Assembly: GCA_914767885.1 (NCBI GenBank)
Contig: CAJZBQ010000029.1
Location: 186,001 to 250,000 of the forward strand
Reading direction: 5' to 3'
DNA length: 64,000 nt
Source of the DNA: Blepharisma stoltei
Lineage: Eukaryota > Ciliophora > Heterotrichea > Heterotrichida > Blepharismidae
Positions 52,222 through 63,168 of this stretch are shown one piece after another. The position numbers and the translations under genes are program-made. A model generated the notes under the pieces. The model had not been told where the DNA came from. It ran no database searches and saw only the letters and a list, made by a program, of their open reading frames with translations. Each line of letters starts with the position of its first letter. The first letter of the stretch is position 1.

Positions 52222-52801
52222 ATATTATTACATTTAAAAGTAATCATTTATTTTTAATGTTGCTTATAAATTGGAGCTTAATAGTAAAAATATTTATAGA
52301 CATATTTATCCAAAAAGCAAGAAATTCTCAAATAATTTTTTTCCCCCCATTGAGTTATAGAAATTGCCGGATGATGGCGCTCAATGCGCCATCATCGGGC
52401 AACATTTTTTTCAGGGTCCACAATGGAAAGGGGTCCACAATAGAAAAGGGGTCCACAATGGAAAAGGGTTCCACACGTGGACCCTTAAAAGACGTTGCCC
52501 GATGATGGCGCATTGAGCGCCATCATCGGGCAATCAGTATAGCTTAGATAAGCTTTTGTCTGCTTTAAGAAATGACTTTGCTTCCATTTTATATGCTCGT
52601 GCTATCTTTTATGTCTAATTATGGATTTATTAATAAATTGAAACGCCTTATTTTTTGAAACCAAGATTAAAACTTTAAAGATCTATTTCTGCTTAAGAAA
52701 TTGCAGGTAGTATATTGGTCAAATTATGATTTTTTTTATGAGCTGAATTAAAGTGATAGTGAAAATGGATTTTTCATATATTGATATAAATAGCTGTAGA
52801 T
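52222..52801. other. intergenic region with double palindrome
   Basis: 580 bp between tandem genes. Apart from the 171-bp fold-back element at 52363-52533 it is A+T-rich with no gene seen. Confidence 0.6.
52363..52533. mobile_element. fold-back element made of nested palindromes
   Basis: Two inverted 41-bp arms (52363-52403, 52493-52533) differ at one or two positions. Each arm is itself a hairpin: GATGATGGCGC, a 5-nt loop, GCGCCATCATC. The centre has three tandem copies of GGGTCCACAATGGAAAAG. TA dinucleotides lie a few bases outside. Probably a germline-limited MITE or IES. Confidence 0.75.
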
Positions 52802-55336
52802 ATGAACGAAATCAAACTTATTGGAAATATTCTGGCTGAAGACAATGATTCAGACGAAGAACAATTCAAGCGGTTCACAACAACTAAACGCCACGTTCTT
52901 CTTAATAAAGACGAACTTGAGCAGCTCATTGAAAGACCAACATCTGCTCTATCTTAAATTAATTTAAATTACTGATAGCAATGCAATAATCAAGGACCCC
53001 ACAAGATTCGTCCGTTTGGCACCCCTAGGAGATTCCCTGCATTTGATCCCAATGATTCCTAGTAATTCGCGTGCACTACCTTCATCTCCTCTAGCTATTA
53101 ATGCTATGTAAAGTTAGAGACATTTTTTTTTTCAAGCTCCTCATTGCAACCAGATATACATTGACTGCTCTATTGTGAGTGGCAGATTATGGATTTTTGA
53201 AGCCCTGCCATGAGAGTGTTTGGTCAAAGTATGGATTCTTAGCAGCTATAAGAAAAAGAACTAATCCATAAGGCCCAGGGAGAAATAAATTTTGACGTTA
53301 ATGAAAATTGGACTCCAAGGAAAACAGGCCTCTGTTTTTTTTGAAGTAGGCCTTCAGGTTTGAGGATGCCTTTGCCGAAGAGGGAAGTTTTATTTCTCCC
53401 CGAAGGTTTTCCTATCCTTGCCAGATGGGCTAGATAAGTTTCGCCTATCAGATAATTTCCCTGTAGGAATCATCGGAGCACTCTGCAGAAGGTAGCTCTG
53501 CCCTGTGAAGCTAATCTCTTGGACAGGTAGTTCAGGCCGGAAATTTAAGATTCAACCTTTATTTCCCTATTTTGCCTCAAGGGGTGAGGGAGGAGGCTGT
53601 TTTGGAGCCAAGATGAGTCAAAGGCTAGTGGGTTATCCTCTTAAGGCCAGTTTAATCGCTTAATCTATAAGGCCGAGGGGTCTATTCTTGGTCCCTGGAA
53701 AGAGCTTGATCTCGGGTCGAAGGACGTTGCCAACCATCTCCAATTCCAACCACATAAACTAATCCAAAATTTACCCTGAACATCTGCTCCATCAGTATAT
53801 CTGCCATTTCCACAAGTGTTTTGGCCAGAAAAAGAGCCGCAGTATTCAATACAAAAAGTTACAAATGACTTAGCTGGGCTTACCGTAAAAGAAGACATCG
53901 GGAAGTCTATTCAATCATCTTATGGGCCATCACTAAACTTAGCAGCAGCTGAATTCGTTCCAGGAGGCTTTCAAGCAATCCCGTCTCCTCCAAAGCGCAG
54001 CGAATTGGCTGAAATACGTGGCCGTGTCGCAGAAATGGCAAGAGAGCAGGCAGGATCAAGATATACTCATTTTCATTAAATAAATTTTTTATAATTAATA
54101 AGGCGCTTATTCAAATAAGAAAAGAATATCTTCAGCAAAAGATGGAAACAGCGATACCAGAAGACAAACAAATGATTTTTGAAGAAGTATTCAGAGCAGG
54201 GTTCGGATTACTTGTAGACGTCTTTGGAAATTATGTCGTCCAGAAGGTTTTAGAATTTGGGAATCTAGAGCAAAGAAGAGCAATTGCTAATTTAATGTCT
54301 GGCAGAGTAATTGAGCTATCTACTCACATGTATGGATGCAGAGTAATTCAGAAGGCTTTAGAAGTCGTAGAAGTAGACCAAAAAAGATATCTGGCTCATG
54401 AGCTTAGAGGACATGTTGAAAAGTGCGTAGAAGACCAAAATGCGAACCATGTTGTTCAGAAATGTGTTGAAACTTTGCCGTATCCTTATATGAGTTTTAT
54501 TGTTGATGACTTAAGACTAAATACTATTTACTGGACAGAGCATCCTTATGGCTGCAGAGTTATACAGAGAATCATCGAATTTTGTCCAAAAGAAGCAATC
54601 ATGGACATTCTAAATGCTATTATTAGGAATGCTGTAGATATTAGTAAAAAGAACTATGGAAATTATGTCATCCAGCATATTCTTGATAAAGAAGAAGCTT
54701 CAATTAAATCGCAGCTGATTATGGCTTTTAGTGGAAGACTATATGAACTTAGTAAGCATAAATTCGCCAGCAATGTTATTGAAAAATGTTTGAGTGCTGG
54801 AAACCCTGAACATATTCGAGCATTTTCAAAAGAATTATTTGCTCCAGAGCATGTATTTGAACTTATGACTGATAAATTCGCGAATTTTGTCATACAAAAG
54901 ACATTAGAAATGGCAAGAGGGGAGTTGCAAGCCCAGCTGATCTTGAAAGTTACTGAACATTCTGCAGCTTTGAAAACTTTTCCTTATGGCAGACATGTTT
55001 TAACTTGCTTACTCTCCCTCAGCGAGAAAATGTTTTGCTCAATACAGGGTTTAAATTTTTTTATTAAAAATATAATATGAAGATTAAAAAACGAAATTCG
55101 TAAAATTAATTAATTTATAATAAAATTATGTTTTAGAATGAAGCTATTTAATTGAATAGAATCAGCAGAAGGTATCATTTAAAAATTATCGCTTATTATG
55201 CTAACATATTTTTTTATAAAAAGCTTAGGCTGGTCCATATAGGGCAGGCTTCCCTCAAAAAGTAGGATTTTTCCAATGACTATTTTGCTTACGGAAACAC
55301 TGGGAGTTAGAAAAAGTCAAAAAGGGAATTATTTAA
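52802..55336 (+). CDS. Pumilio (PUF) RNA-binding protein, three IESs
   Basis: Model join(52802..52949, 53790..54064, 54130..55044, 55310..55336), 454 aa. An N-terminal ~140-residue region precedes eight PUM repeats. Base-contacting residues by repeat: R1 SR-Q (AGSRYLQQ, formed only after the 65-bp excision), R2 NY-Q (GNYVVQ), R3 CR-Q (GCRVIQ), R4 NH-Q (ANHVVQ), R5 CR-Q (GCRVIQ), R6 NY-Q (GNYVIQ), R7 SN-E (ASNVIE), R8 NF-Q (ANFVIQ). By the known PUF code this matches human PUM1, so 3'-UTR sites of the type UGUANAUA are expected. Family role: post-transcriptional repression in the cytoplasm. Confidence 0.93.
52950..53789. other. IES (840 bp), 11-bp repeat
   Basis: Direct repeat AACATCTGCTC (52939-52949, 53779-53789), no TA. 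The insert carries a dispersed repeat (53335-53560) also present, inverted, at 26330-26440 and 27310-27430. Excision gives ERPTSAPSVYLPFPQ. Confidence 0.9.
54065..54129. other. IES (65 bp) inside PUM repeat 1
   Basis: In-phase repeat ATAT (54061-54064, 54126-54129). It splits the SRYLQ recognition motif of the first PUM repeat; in-frame TAA inside. Confidence 0.88.
55045..55309. mobile_element. IES (265 bp), decayed MITE
   Basis: TA boundaries (55043, 55308). The right part GGATTTTTCCAATGAC...TTGCTTACGG...GGGAGTTA and the centre TATGTTTTAGAATGAAGC follow the intact MITE in reverse orientation; the left end is truncated. Excision changes the C-terminus to SEKMFCSIEKVKKGII. Confidence 0.75.
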
Positions 55337-55532
55337 TATTCATAAATAGTTTAAGGAAACTCCAGCATAGTAAAATAATTTCCAATATTATATTCTTTTC
55401 AGTTGAAATCAGCATCTTAATATCGATGCAGACTTATCTAAAATTTTGAAGGACTGTTCAATGCAAATATAATGCTTTAATTTTTTATATCATAATTTAT
55501 CTTTTACATAATTAAATAGTTATTCATATTAT

Positions 55533-55811
55533 ATGAAATCAGCAAAACATCAAGCATCCTCTATAATTAAATCAGGCCGCAAGGTTTCTCAGTCTTTTGA
55601 ACAGAACCTAAATCAAATCAAATCAAGGAATTTAAGTTTACCAAAATTAGAGGACGAAAACGATTTAATACGTAAGGCAGAATTGTGTAATAAGCCAGTT
55701 ACAGTTAACATCAAATTCACATTGGTTATTGAAGATAAATTATGAGAGATTTTAGATATGCTAAATTCTCCAATAATAATTAGGAAAACCTTCTGCATGA
55801 TCTATTTTTAA
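55533..55811 (+). CDS. small unknown protein, 92 aa
   Basis: ATG 55533 (MKSAKHQASSIIKSGRKVSQ) to TAA 55809-55811, reading TGA 55743-55745 as Trp. Basic N-terminal half, then KFTLVIEDKLWEILDMLNSP. No family recognised; it could also be part of a longer gene interrupted on either side. 196 bp follow the Pumilio stop. Confidence 0.5.
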
Positions 55812-55951
55812 TATTTTTAGTTAAAAAATAATGCAATATCAGTCTATTTATGTTTGCGAGGCCTAAAAAATTGTTAAAAAAATAAATAATTTCTATTATT
55901 AGAAGTGCTGACTAAATTAATTGCATTCATAAAAGTGTTCATTATTAATTA

Positions 55952-57067
55952 ATGAGAGCAAGAAAGAATGTGGCAGCGAAGTTTCCTTGTGATGAGTATT
56001 GATTAATGAATGAAGATGACCCAATTAATAAACTGGAGTTTCTTTTTGGTGAAAAGAGAATGAAGAGCCTTATAAAGCAGGCAAATGTTCTAGAAAAAAC
56101 GTCTATCGGAATATCTCGATTTTGCTTTGGAAAAGAATTGCCTAATGATTTGATGCAGGAGTTTCGAAATTTATTCTTTTATGTCCATCAAAACTATCTA
56201 ATACTTATAAAATTGATGCTTCTCCGTTATATAGACTCAGGAAGCAACAATACATGGATCCGCCTCTTAAACCAAAGAATTGAAGAGAAGCAAGTAGATG
56301 TTATAAAAAATGGAAGCATCACAGGCTTTCTAAAACAGCATACAGAAATAATTTATAAACTACTACAAAATATTGCTGCTATAATAGATGGAGAAGCCAA
56401 AGATTACGTGAAATTAATAACTGACAACTTAGAGCAGATGACTATTTCGAAAGTAAAAAAAATTTTTAATTCTCTGGCTGATAATGTCCAAAGTTTCTCA
56501 GTTCAGAGCCCTTCATCACCTAAAAGCGAAATTCCTTATTTACCGCCAATGGCTAGCCCAGGATATACACTTGTAATCGACCTGGATGAAACATTGGTCC
56601 ATTATGCTGACTCAGGCCCGAATGGAATTCTATTAGTTCGTCCAGGGAGTGTTGAATTTTTGAATGAAATGAAAAATTACTATGAAATCGTCATATTTAC
56701 AGCTGCATTGCCAGATTATGCAAACTGGGCAATTGAGCAAATCGATACTAGCAGTGCTGTTTCTCATAGACTGTACAGGCAGCATACCAATTTAATGGGC
56801 CCAGCATTCATAAAAGATTTAAAATGTTTAGGGAGGGACTTAAGAAAAACAATAATTATTGACAACATACCTGACAACTTTAAAAACCAAATTGAAAATG
56901 GAATTACAGTAAAGAGCTGGTATGGAGAACTGGAAGATACTTTCTTATATGAACTCATTCCGTTGCTAAAAGAAATTGTAATAAAAAAGGTTCCTGATGT
57001 CAGGGTTGCATTAAGAATATTCCGAGACCAAGTTTTAAGGATTACTTCATACGTGCATGCACAATAA
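55952..57067 (+). CDS. FCP1/SCP-type (NIF) phosphatase
   Basis: 371 aa from ATG 55952 (MRARKNVAAKFPCDEYW, with TGA as Trp), uninterrupted. A helical N-terminal region of ~190 residues is followed by the HAD-type phosphatase domain: VIDLDETLVHYAD (catalytic DxDxT), EIVIFTAALPDYANWAIEQID, then LGRDLRKTIIIDNIPDNF (motif with the acidic residues) and TFLYELIPLLKEI. These are the hallmarks of CTD-small-phosphatase/Dullard/TIM50 relatives, which remove phosphate from Ser/Thr. No membrane segment is apparent, which argues against a TIM50 or Dullard role. An alternative start at 56006 would give 353 aa. Confidence 0.9.
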
Positions 57068-57484
57068 AGACTTTTTTTAGGTCTATTTTATTTTGATCAA
57101 TTTTTTTTACCTTAACTTTTTAGCCTATATTTTTTTTTTTCCTCTTTTTAACCTATTGTTTTAATGCCTAAAATTTTATAATATATCTTCTGTAAAGTAA
57201 TAGAAAAAAATGCTTAAATCACCTCAATATTGTCAATATGGAATCATTTCTAAAGCAAATATACCAAAAAAAGATCAATAATTATTGAGTAAACAATAGG
57301 CAAAAAAAATAAACCAAAAAATAGGCAAAAAATAGTCGTTGTGTTATAAAGAGTCGTGCGAGTTTTAAGACAGTTCTTAAAAGGCATATCAAAACCACAT
57401 TTAAATTTGAAGACTACAAAATCTGATTAAATGGGATATTTTAGCTGTATTTTACAAAATTATTTATTTTTAGAGATATATTAA
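57068..57484. other. convergent intergenic region
   Basis: 417 bp of A+T-rich sequence between two convergent genes; homopolymer T runs at the left (57068-57160). No gene seen. Confidence 0.6.
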
Positions 57485-58838
57485 CTAATCAAATTGCAAT
57501 CGCCTTTCTCCATGTTCTGGGCTATGACGTAATCTTGCTTTTGGGACTGGCTTAGTTTGCCTCTTTGATCTTTGTGCAAATTTTTCTATTTCTTCTCTAA
57601 ATCCTGGAGGTTCGTGCTGATCTAAAAGTAATGACATTTCTCTTATAAAAACTCCAACACTTTCTTCTGACTCCTCTCCCTTTAAATTGGAACAAAAAAT
57701 CCTGCTCAATTAAAAGGTGGGTTAATTTCTTCTTTTAAAAAAAGTTATATTTTAATTTCTCTCTATTAAATTTTTAAATATAAATTGAATACAATACTTT
57801 GAATTTTAATTTATTACTATAAAGAAATAATTAAAAAAATTAATCGATTCAATGTGAAAAATATTTAAATAACATTATTGTAGCACCTTTTCTATAAAAT
57901 TAGGTTAAAATTAAGTTTATAAATTAGGTCGAAATTAATTTTATAAAATTAGTATTTTCTTCTTTAATTTTTTTTAAGAATTTTAATACTTTTAATAAGA
58001 ATTTAATAAAAACATTGATAGATTTAATGTGAAAAATTTTTAAATAGCATTCTACTTGCATTTGCCTATTAAAATTGGTCAAAACTAATTTTAAAAAAAT
58101 TAGTATTTTTTATTGTTTAAATTTTCGTATTGTAAAACAAATTTGTTCCAGTTTAAAGGGGTTTAAAGTACCAAAAAATGCAAATTTACTGATTTTGTTC
58201 CAATTTAAATGGGGGAGTGAAGCTTTTATTTTTTCTTTTAGCTGTTTATTCTCTTCCATAATCTCATTTAGCACAGATCCACTTTCCCCCTTCATTTTTC
58301 TCTTCGTAATTTTAAATTTAAACTCTTTATTTTCTTTTTCCACTTTTAAAATTTCTTTTTGAAGTTTTTCTGAGTCATCAGATACAAGCTTGACCCATCT
58401 GTTTCAATATTTTCTGCCAACTATACCTCTATGCTTTTTTACATTTCATATAAGCTTTTTTAATCCAAATTTTAATTCTACAGCAATGTAGAATTGGTTG
58501 CTTTTCTTGAGTGATCTTACGTTTTGTCGATATAAGTAGAATGCTTGGGCCAGAAGCAAACTGGCACGCTTTGTAAAGATTTTAAAAATTTTATGGGTTT
58601 CTAATTCAAGTTTTATTGCAACTGCGTTAAATCTAGTGTTGTATTGTTGAGATTCTAAGTTGGCTAATGTTTGTTTAAACTCGGATTGCTCCTTTTTATG
58701 CTGCTCGCTCTGTTTGCCCATTGTTTCTTTGCAAGAGCGAATATATTGTCTTGCTTTTTCTCTGTCATCAATTAGTTTCTTAACTTCTTCAGCTGCGACT
58801 AAAGTTCCTCCAGGAGTAGTGATCTCTCTGTCCTCCAT
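57485..58838 (-). CDS. coiled-coil protein, 267 aa, split by IES
   Basis: Model complement(join(57485..57670, 58221..58838)). MEDREITTPGGTLVAAEEVKKLIDDREKARQYI opens it; heptad-rich segments follow (KQSEQHKKEQSEFKQTLANLE, DDSEKLQKEILKVEKENKEF), then a basic region and, after the IES, a charged tail ending GERRLQFD. TGA codons at 58445-58443, 58406-58404 and 58388-58386 are Trp. Function unknown. Excision uses TGA repeats and keeps frame (186+618 nt). Confidence 0.78.
57671..58220. mobile_element. IES (550 bp), second-family MITE
   Basis: TGA target repeat (57668-57670, 58218-58220). Ends CTCCTCTCCCTTTAAATTGG and complement of CTCCCCCATTTAAATTGG, each followed by AACAAAA. An extra internal copy of the right end (58143-58166) suggests a nested or duplicated element. 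Confidence 0.85.
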
Positions 58839-59204
58839 GTTAATATAACAGAATTTTTCTAATTATATTATATACTTATTTGAAGGAATAAAAATTTTGC
58901 TACAGCTATGCTTTTTCCCATTTGCTATATGAAATAGTATAATGGCAACCAGTAATTTTTATGTTCTCTATAAAGGTATATTTTCTTGATTCAAGTTTGG
59001 CTTAATGAATAGATATAAATATTTATTATTAAGCAGAACTTGTATCAGATCTTCAACGCTATTGAATTGCCTGCATCAAGATTCAAAATGGCTTAATTTT
59101 CATAATTGCACAATACTTCAAAAAATTTTAATTCTTATATAAAATAAACTCAGAAGGTATTAATAGAGTATCTATTTTCCAAACTCAAGTTATTTATCTA
59201 GAAA
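58839..59204. other. intergenic region
   Basis: 366 bp between two minus-strand genes; it should contain the promoter of the coiled-coil gene. A+T-rich; no other feature seen. Confidence 0.5.
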
Positions 59205-62200
59205 TTATTTAACTAATTCACTTCTCTGTGAAAGAGCAAAACCATTAGAAAATTCCCTATTTTTTCGTAAAAGCCACCTCTATGAGAAGTTTAAAAAAAA
59301 TTGATAACAAATATTTTATATACAAGTTAATAAAATTTTTATCTAATTATATTCATCTTATAAGCATAAATTTAAAAATTAAATTAAATTAAATTTGCAA
59401 TTTTTCAATTTATATAGAAAATTTAATATTAAATTATATAAAAAAATAAAAAACCCCCTTTGACTCGGGCAAAATAATTTTGCTCCTTCAGAAGAGGTTG
59501 AAAGTAAGCATTCGTCTATTGTATTCAGCAATACTTCTATAAGTCCCATATCCTCAGCTGTACATCAAAATTGCGACACGTGCCAACCTGCTCTCTTGGA
59601 GCAATAGTCCAGTCCAAGGCCTTATGGCTACGGCGAACTGAGACGGACTCCGAGCAGATAATGAATTTAGGCTCAAGAGATGCGTATCCGGTAGTTTTTG
59701 GCTGCTTTTTGTGGTCGGAAATGGAGGTGCTCAACAAATTTGGATTCGAGGATCTACGTGCATTCCTCGATCGAGAAACTGAGAGTTTCGGCCCAGGCCA
59801 CAGGGGAGTAGTAATTTTCTTGTAACTATCGAAGGAAGATACTTCGGCGCCCGAAAAACTCAAGGATCATTGAAATCAAGCTACTCCAATCGCCCGTAGC
59901 AGCAGAAATCCATAAGAACTCAAGACTGAAGCGTCAAGGAGGAGACAGAAGGTACTGGAAGTGGCATCTGCCTTCGGGGAAAGACCCTCTGGGCTGAAGT
60001 CGAAAAGTGGTAGAACCTCCCGTACGTGAGAGGTCTTTGGTGACTTCGTCACCAATATGGCTAACGCCTAACTTTAATAACCTATCCTAACCCATATCCT
60101 CAGATTTTGAGGATTTTCTGTGTTCCTCTATTTGCCTTTTAATCCACAGGCATCTTTGTGCGTCTTCAAACGTTAAAATCAGCTGAGTATTATCAGTTTT
60201 TTGCTTCACCAAAAGAACAAGACTTCTTGGATCCGATCTATCAGTCATTGCTTCAACATCCCTCAAATTAGTAATGATAACTATTTTTGCATACCCCATT
60301 AGTTCAATATCTGGCTCTACAAGTACAAATTTGTCATCATCTTCCGTAAAATAAAGAATTTTCTCCTTTTTCCCGTCTTTCACAAAGCACCTAAAGCAAG
60401 TTCTTCCATCTAAATAATAATTACCCATTGAATGAACTTCGCCTTCTTTCCATAAACAAGGAGTTTTCATATAATTTAAAGGATAAGTGTCAATATCAAA
60501 ATCTGTATTCACGTCTTTTGCACATAATAAATGATGCATTTTTCTATACAGGAAAAATAAACTCACATTGCATCTAGCTTCTTCTACGTCTCCTGATGGA
60601 CGACGATGCTCAAGAGGGATATTGGACTCAAGCTCATTTAAAAGAGGCAGAAGTAAATGGCTTGGACAGATAATTTTGTCATTGAATTTTAAGCTTGATA
60701 TTCTATTTCATTCTTCTTCAAATAGTTCTAATAACAGGCTATCGTGGAAATTGGCTTTAACTAACTTTTTTAAAGCTGCAATCGTTCGTTTTAAGGCTTT
60801 TTTAAGGGATAATTCATGCTCTGGAAGCAAGCAGATGTTAGAGTCTTTTTTATAAACCAAGCTGAGCATCAGTTTGCATATTGCATGGCATGTAAAAATC
60901 CTGAATGACGGCTCTAAATTTATAAGTCTTAAAAGCATTGAGATCACTCCAGATTCGTAATTTATCTTTTGCAGATCCTTTGCCTCTTCTCCTAAATCCT
61001 TGTTTTCTTCCCGGGGACGCCCAGATTGGTCTTTTATCTTCTTGTTTTCTACTGGCATTAATCCTGCTCCTCATAAAATTGTAGAGCTGACTGACCCATT
61101 TAAGATAACTCCTTGAATTATCAGCACAGTTAAAGTAACAAGATTGTCATCTCTTGATCTCAAAAATGAAAATATAACATCTCTAATGGTATTATGTCTT
61201 AAGTTTTCAGGCTCTTCTAAGTAGTCAAGATAGTCCAGCATTTGAGATCCAAGCCTGATTGCATCAGTTGACGGCGATAAGTCTCTTGATCCTCCAGCTA
61301 ACGCTTGCAATGGAGGAGAATTCATAGTAAGTGTAAGCAATTCTTCTCGCACTTCTTTCAAAAATAAGCATGCTGCAAGGGTATTGATTAAAGGTGGGTG
61401 CCTTATTGTTTTCAATATTTGTATAATTAAATAAGCAGCAAGAGGGATCCCTAGATGATGCTGCATATGCCTTTCCGACCCTAAAGAGCCTACAAGTACA
61501 GGCAGAATTATATGTCTTAATAACAAATCAGCTAATTCTTGATTAATTTCGATTATATCTTGCTCAAAAATATCATTCATAAAATACAAATTATCAACAT
61601 GATCTTTGATAATTTGTTCAAGTTTAGAGGAATTTGACATACTCATTATTTTCTGATCCAAAGCATACCATTGCTCTCTCATAGACAGCACAATTGCTAT
61701 AAAAAATCCACTCTGACTTATGTACTGAATTATACTTTCGTCTTGCACTACTTAATCTTTACATTTAAATATACTTAAAATCACTGTTCTTGCTGCAGTT
61801 TTTATCATTTGGTCTTTTGAATCTATAAACGCAAAAGCACCAGTATATAACGAAAAGTTTTGCCCTAAAACATAAGATTTCAGTTGTTCAGATTTCAGAT
61901 TTGTTGCAAGACTTTTCAATAGAGACATATAGTTTTCTACAATTTCTTCATCGTTTGAGTCATATGGGTGACTTATAACCTCGCCATAGAAAGGGGTATT
62001 GAGTAAGTATTCTATTTTGAAAATACGTTTATCTTCGTCCGAATCAAGATTGTGAACCAGCATGTTTGCTGATTGAATTAGTTGGATTAACAGAGGTTTA
62101 GATTGGAAACTCAGAAATCTTCTGAATAAACTTTGGACGTCAGCTTTCATAAAAAAGCTAGGTAGAGATTACTCAAAGAAATTTTGATAATTTTGTTCAC

Positions 62201-62297
62201 TTCATACCAAGGCTTCTGTCATTGATCTGACCAACTCGACTGCTTGTTCTTCATTTTTAGGAGTAATCTCATAGAAGAAACTAAGCTCTCTATGCAT
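59205..62297 (-). CDS. CLEC16A/gop-1/Ema homolog, two IESs and two introns
   Basis: Model complement(join(59205..59215, 59507..59557, 60104..61747, 61763..62157, 62173..62297)), 741 aa from the first ATG; the frame stays open to 62387 without an ATG, so the true start may lie upstream. FPL domain: EQAVELVRSMTEALVWSEQN, DSNDEEIVENYMSLLKSLATNL, QNFSLYTGAFAFIDSKDQMIKTAARTVILSIFK. It continues LEQIIKDHVDNLYFMNDIFEQDI and ends with SGDVEEARCNVSLFFLYR, paralleling CGDVEKTRRAIRVFFMLR of animal CLEC16A. Family role: endosome-lysosome trafficking and autophagy/mitophagy. Coding length 2226 nt is in frame only with all four interruptions removed. Confidence 0.87.
59216..59506. mobile_element. IES (291 bp), decayed MITE
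   Basis: TA boundaries (59214, 59505). Left part TTCTCTGTGAAAGAGCAAAACCATTAGAAA follows the intact MITE; right part CTCGGGCAAAATAATTTTGCTCC its end. Excision gives the C-terminus NTIDECLVK and TAA 59205-59207. Confidence 0.72.
59558..60103. other. IES (546 bp), 13-bp repeat
   Basis: Direct repeat CCCATATCCTCAG (59545-59557, 60091-60103). The insert is G+C-rich over 59560-60060. Excision joins SKSEDMG to LIEVLLNTIDEC in frame. Confidence 0.88.
61748..61762 (-). other. 15-nt intron
   Basis: GTAAAGATTAAGTAG on the minus strand; in-frame TAA. Restores SIFKLQDESIIQYI. Confidence 0.85.
62158..62172 (-). other. 15-nt intron
   Basis: GTAATCTCTACCTAG on the minus strand; in-frame TAA. Restores NYQNFFDFFMKADVQSLF, matching the FDFFLEKN segment of the family. 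Confidence 0.9.
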
Positions 62298-63168
62298 CTC
62301 TCTGGAATTATAATTACTGAAAGATTTCGTAAGTATATTTGGTTTTGCTTCCGAATATTTTGGAAATCATTTATTAGAATTTTTGATTTAAATAAATTTC
62401 AAGATTAATAGTGTTAAATATCTTTAAAGCATGAAACATTTTCTTGAAATTCACCGTAACTTTAATGAAGTTCTAGTAAAATTTCAGCAGTCTTAAAATA
62501 ATTATTTTTCCACAAATAGTGAGTAAACAATCAGATGCAATTATGAACATTATAAAGCATAAAACTTCAAGTAAAAACTAAAATTGCAAGAAATAACATT
62601 TATCATAGCTTTATGAAATATTTTCGGCTAGATCCCCCTTAGGAGTGAATAAAGATTTTTAGCTAGCTCTAAAGGAGTAAGTTTTATTTTTATAAGATTT
62701 TATATTAAATTTAAAGAATTTTTTGCCATATACTTAATGCTCAAAAGAAAAGTTTTATGTTTAATAAGGCAATTATTTAAAAATTTATTGATTGGCTAGA
62801 GATCTCGTAATTATAATCTTTAAATATATTAAAAAAATATTTAATTGAAAAAATTGCTATTAAAGATGTTTTTGCTCCTCATAAATAGGTAGTAATTTTA
62901 ATAAAAATAGACATTTTCCAATAATTTTACTGGCTTTAAAAGGAGGTAGGAATAAATAAATTAATAGATGAACTGATATAAATAAAGAGCTTCAACCTTA
63001 ATATAATGCTAAATTACACATATTATTATAAAAATTTTAATATTTATAGAAATTTAATTTTTAAAATAATTTTACTATTAAATTCATAATAAAATTTATT
63101 AGCTTTTTCTCTTTATCTTTAATTAAAATTTGTTTTATTAGGTAGGGGGATACAAATTTGCAATTAAA
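62298..63168. other. divergent intergenic region, possibly with an IES
   Basis: 871 bp, A+T-rich. It should hold the promoters of both flanking genes and perhaps the missing first exon of the CLEC16A homolog. CTAGATCCCCCTTAGGAG (62630) and AAAAGGAGGTAGG (62938-62950) could be the worn ends of a MITE. Confidence 0.4.
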
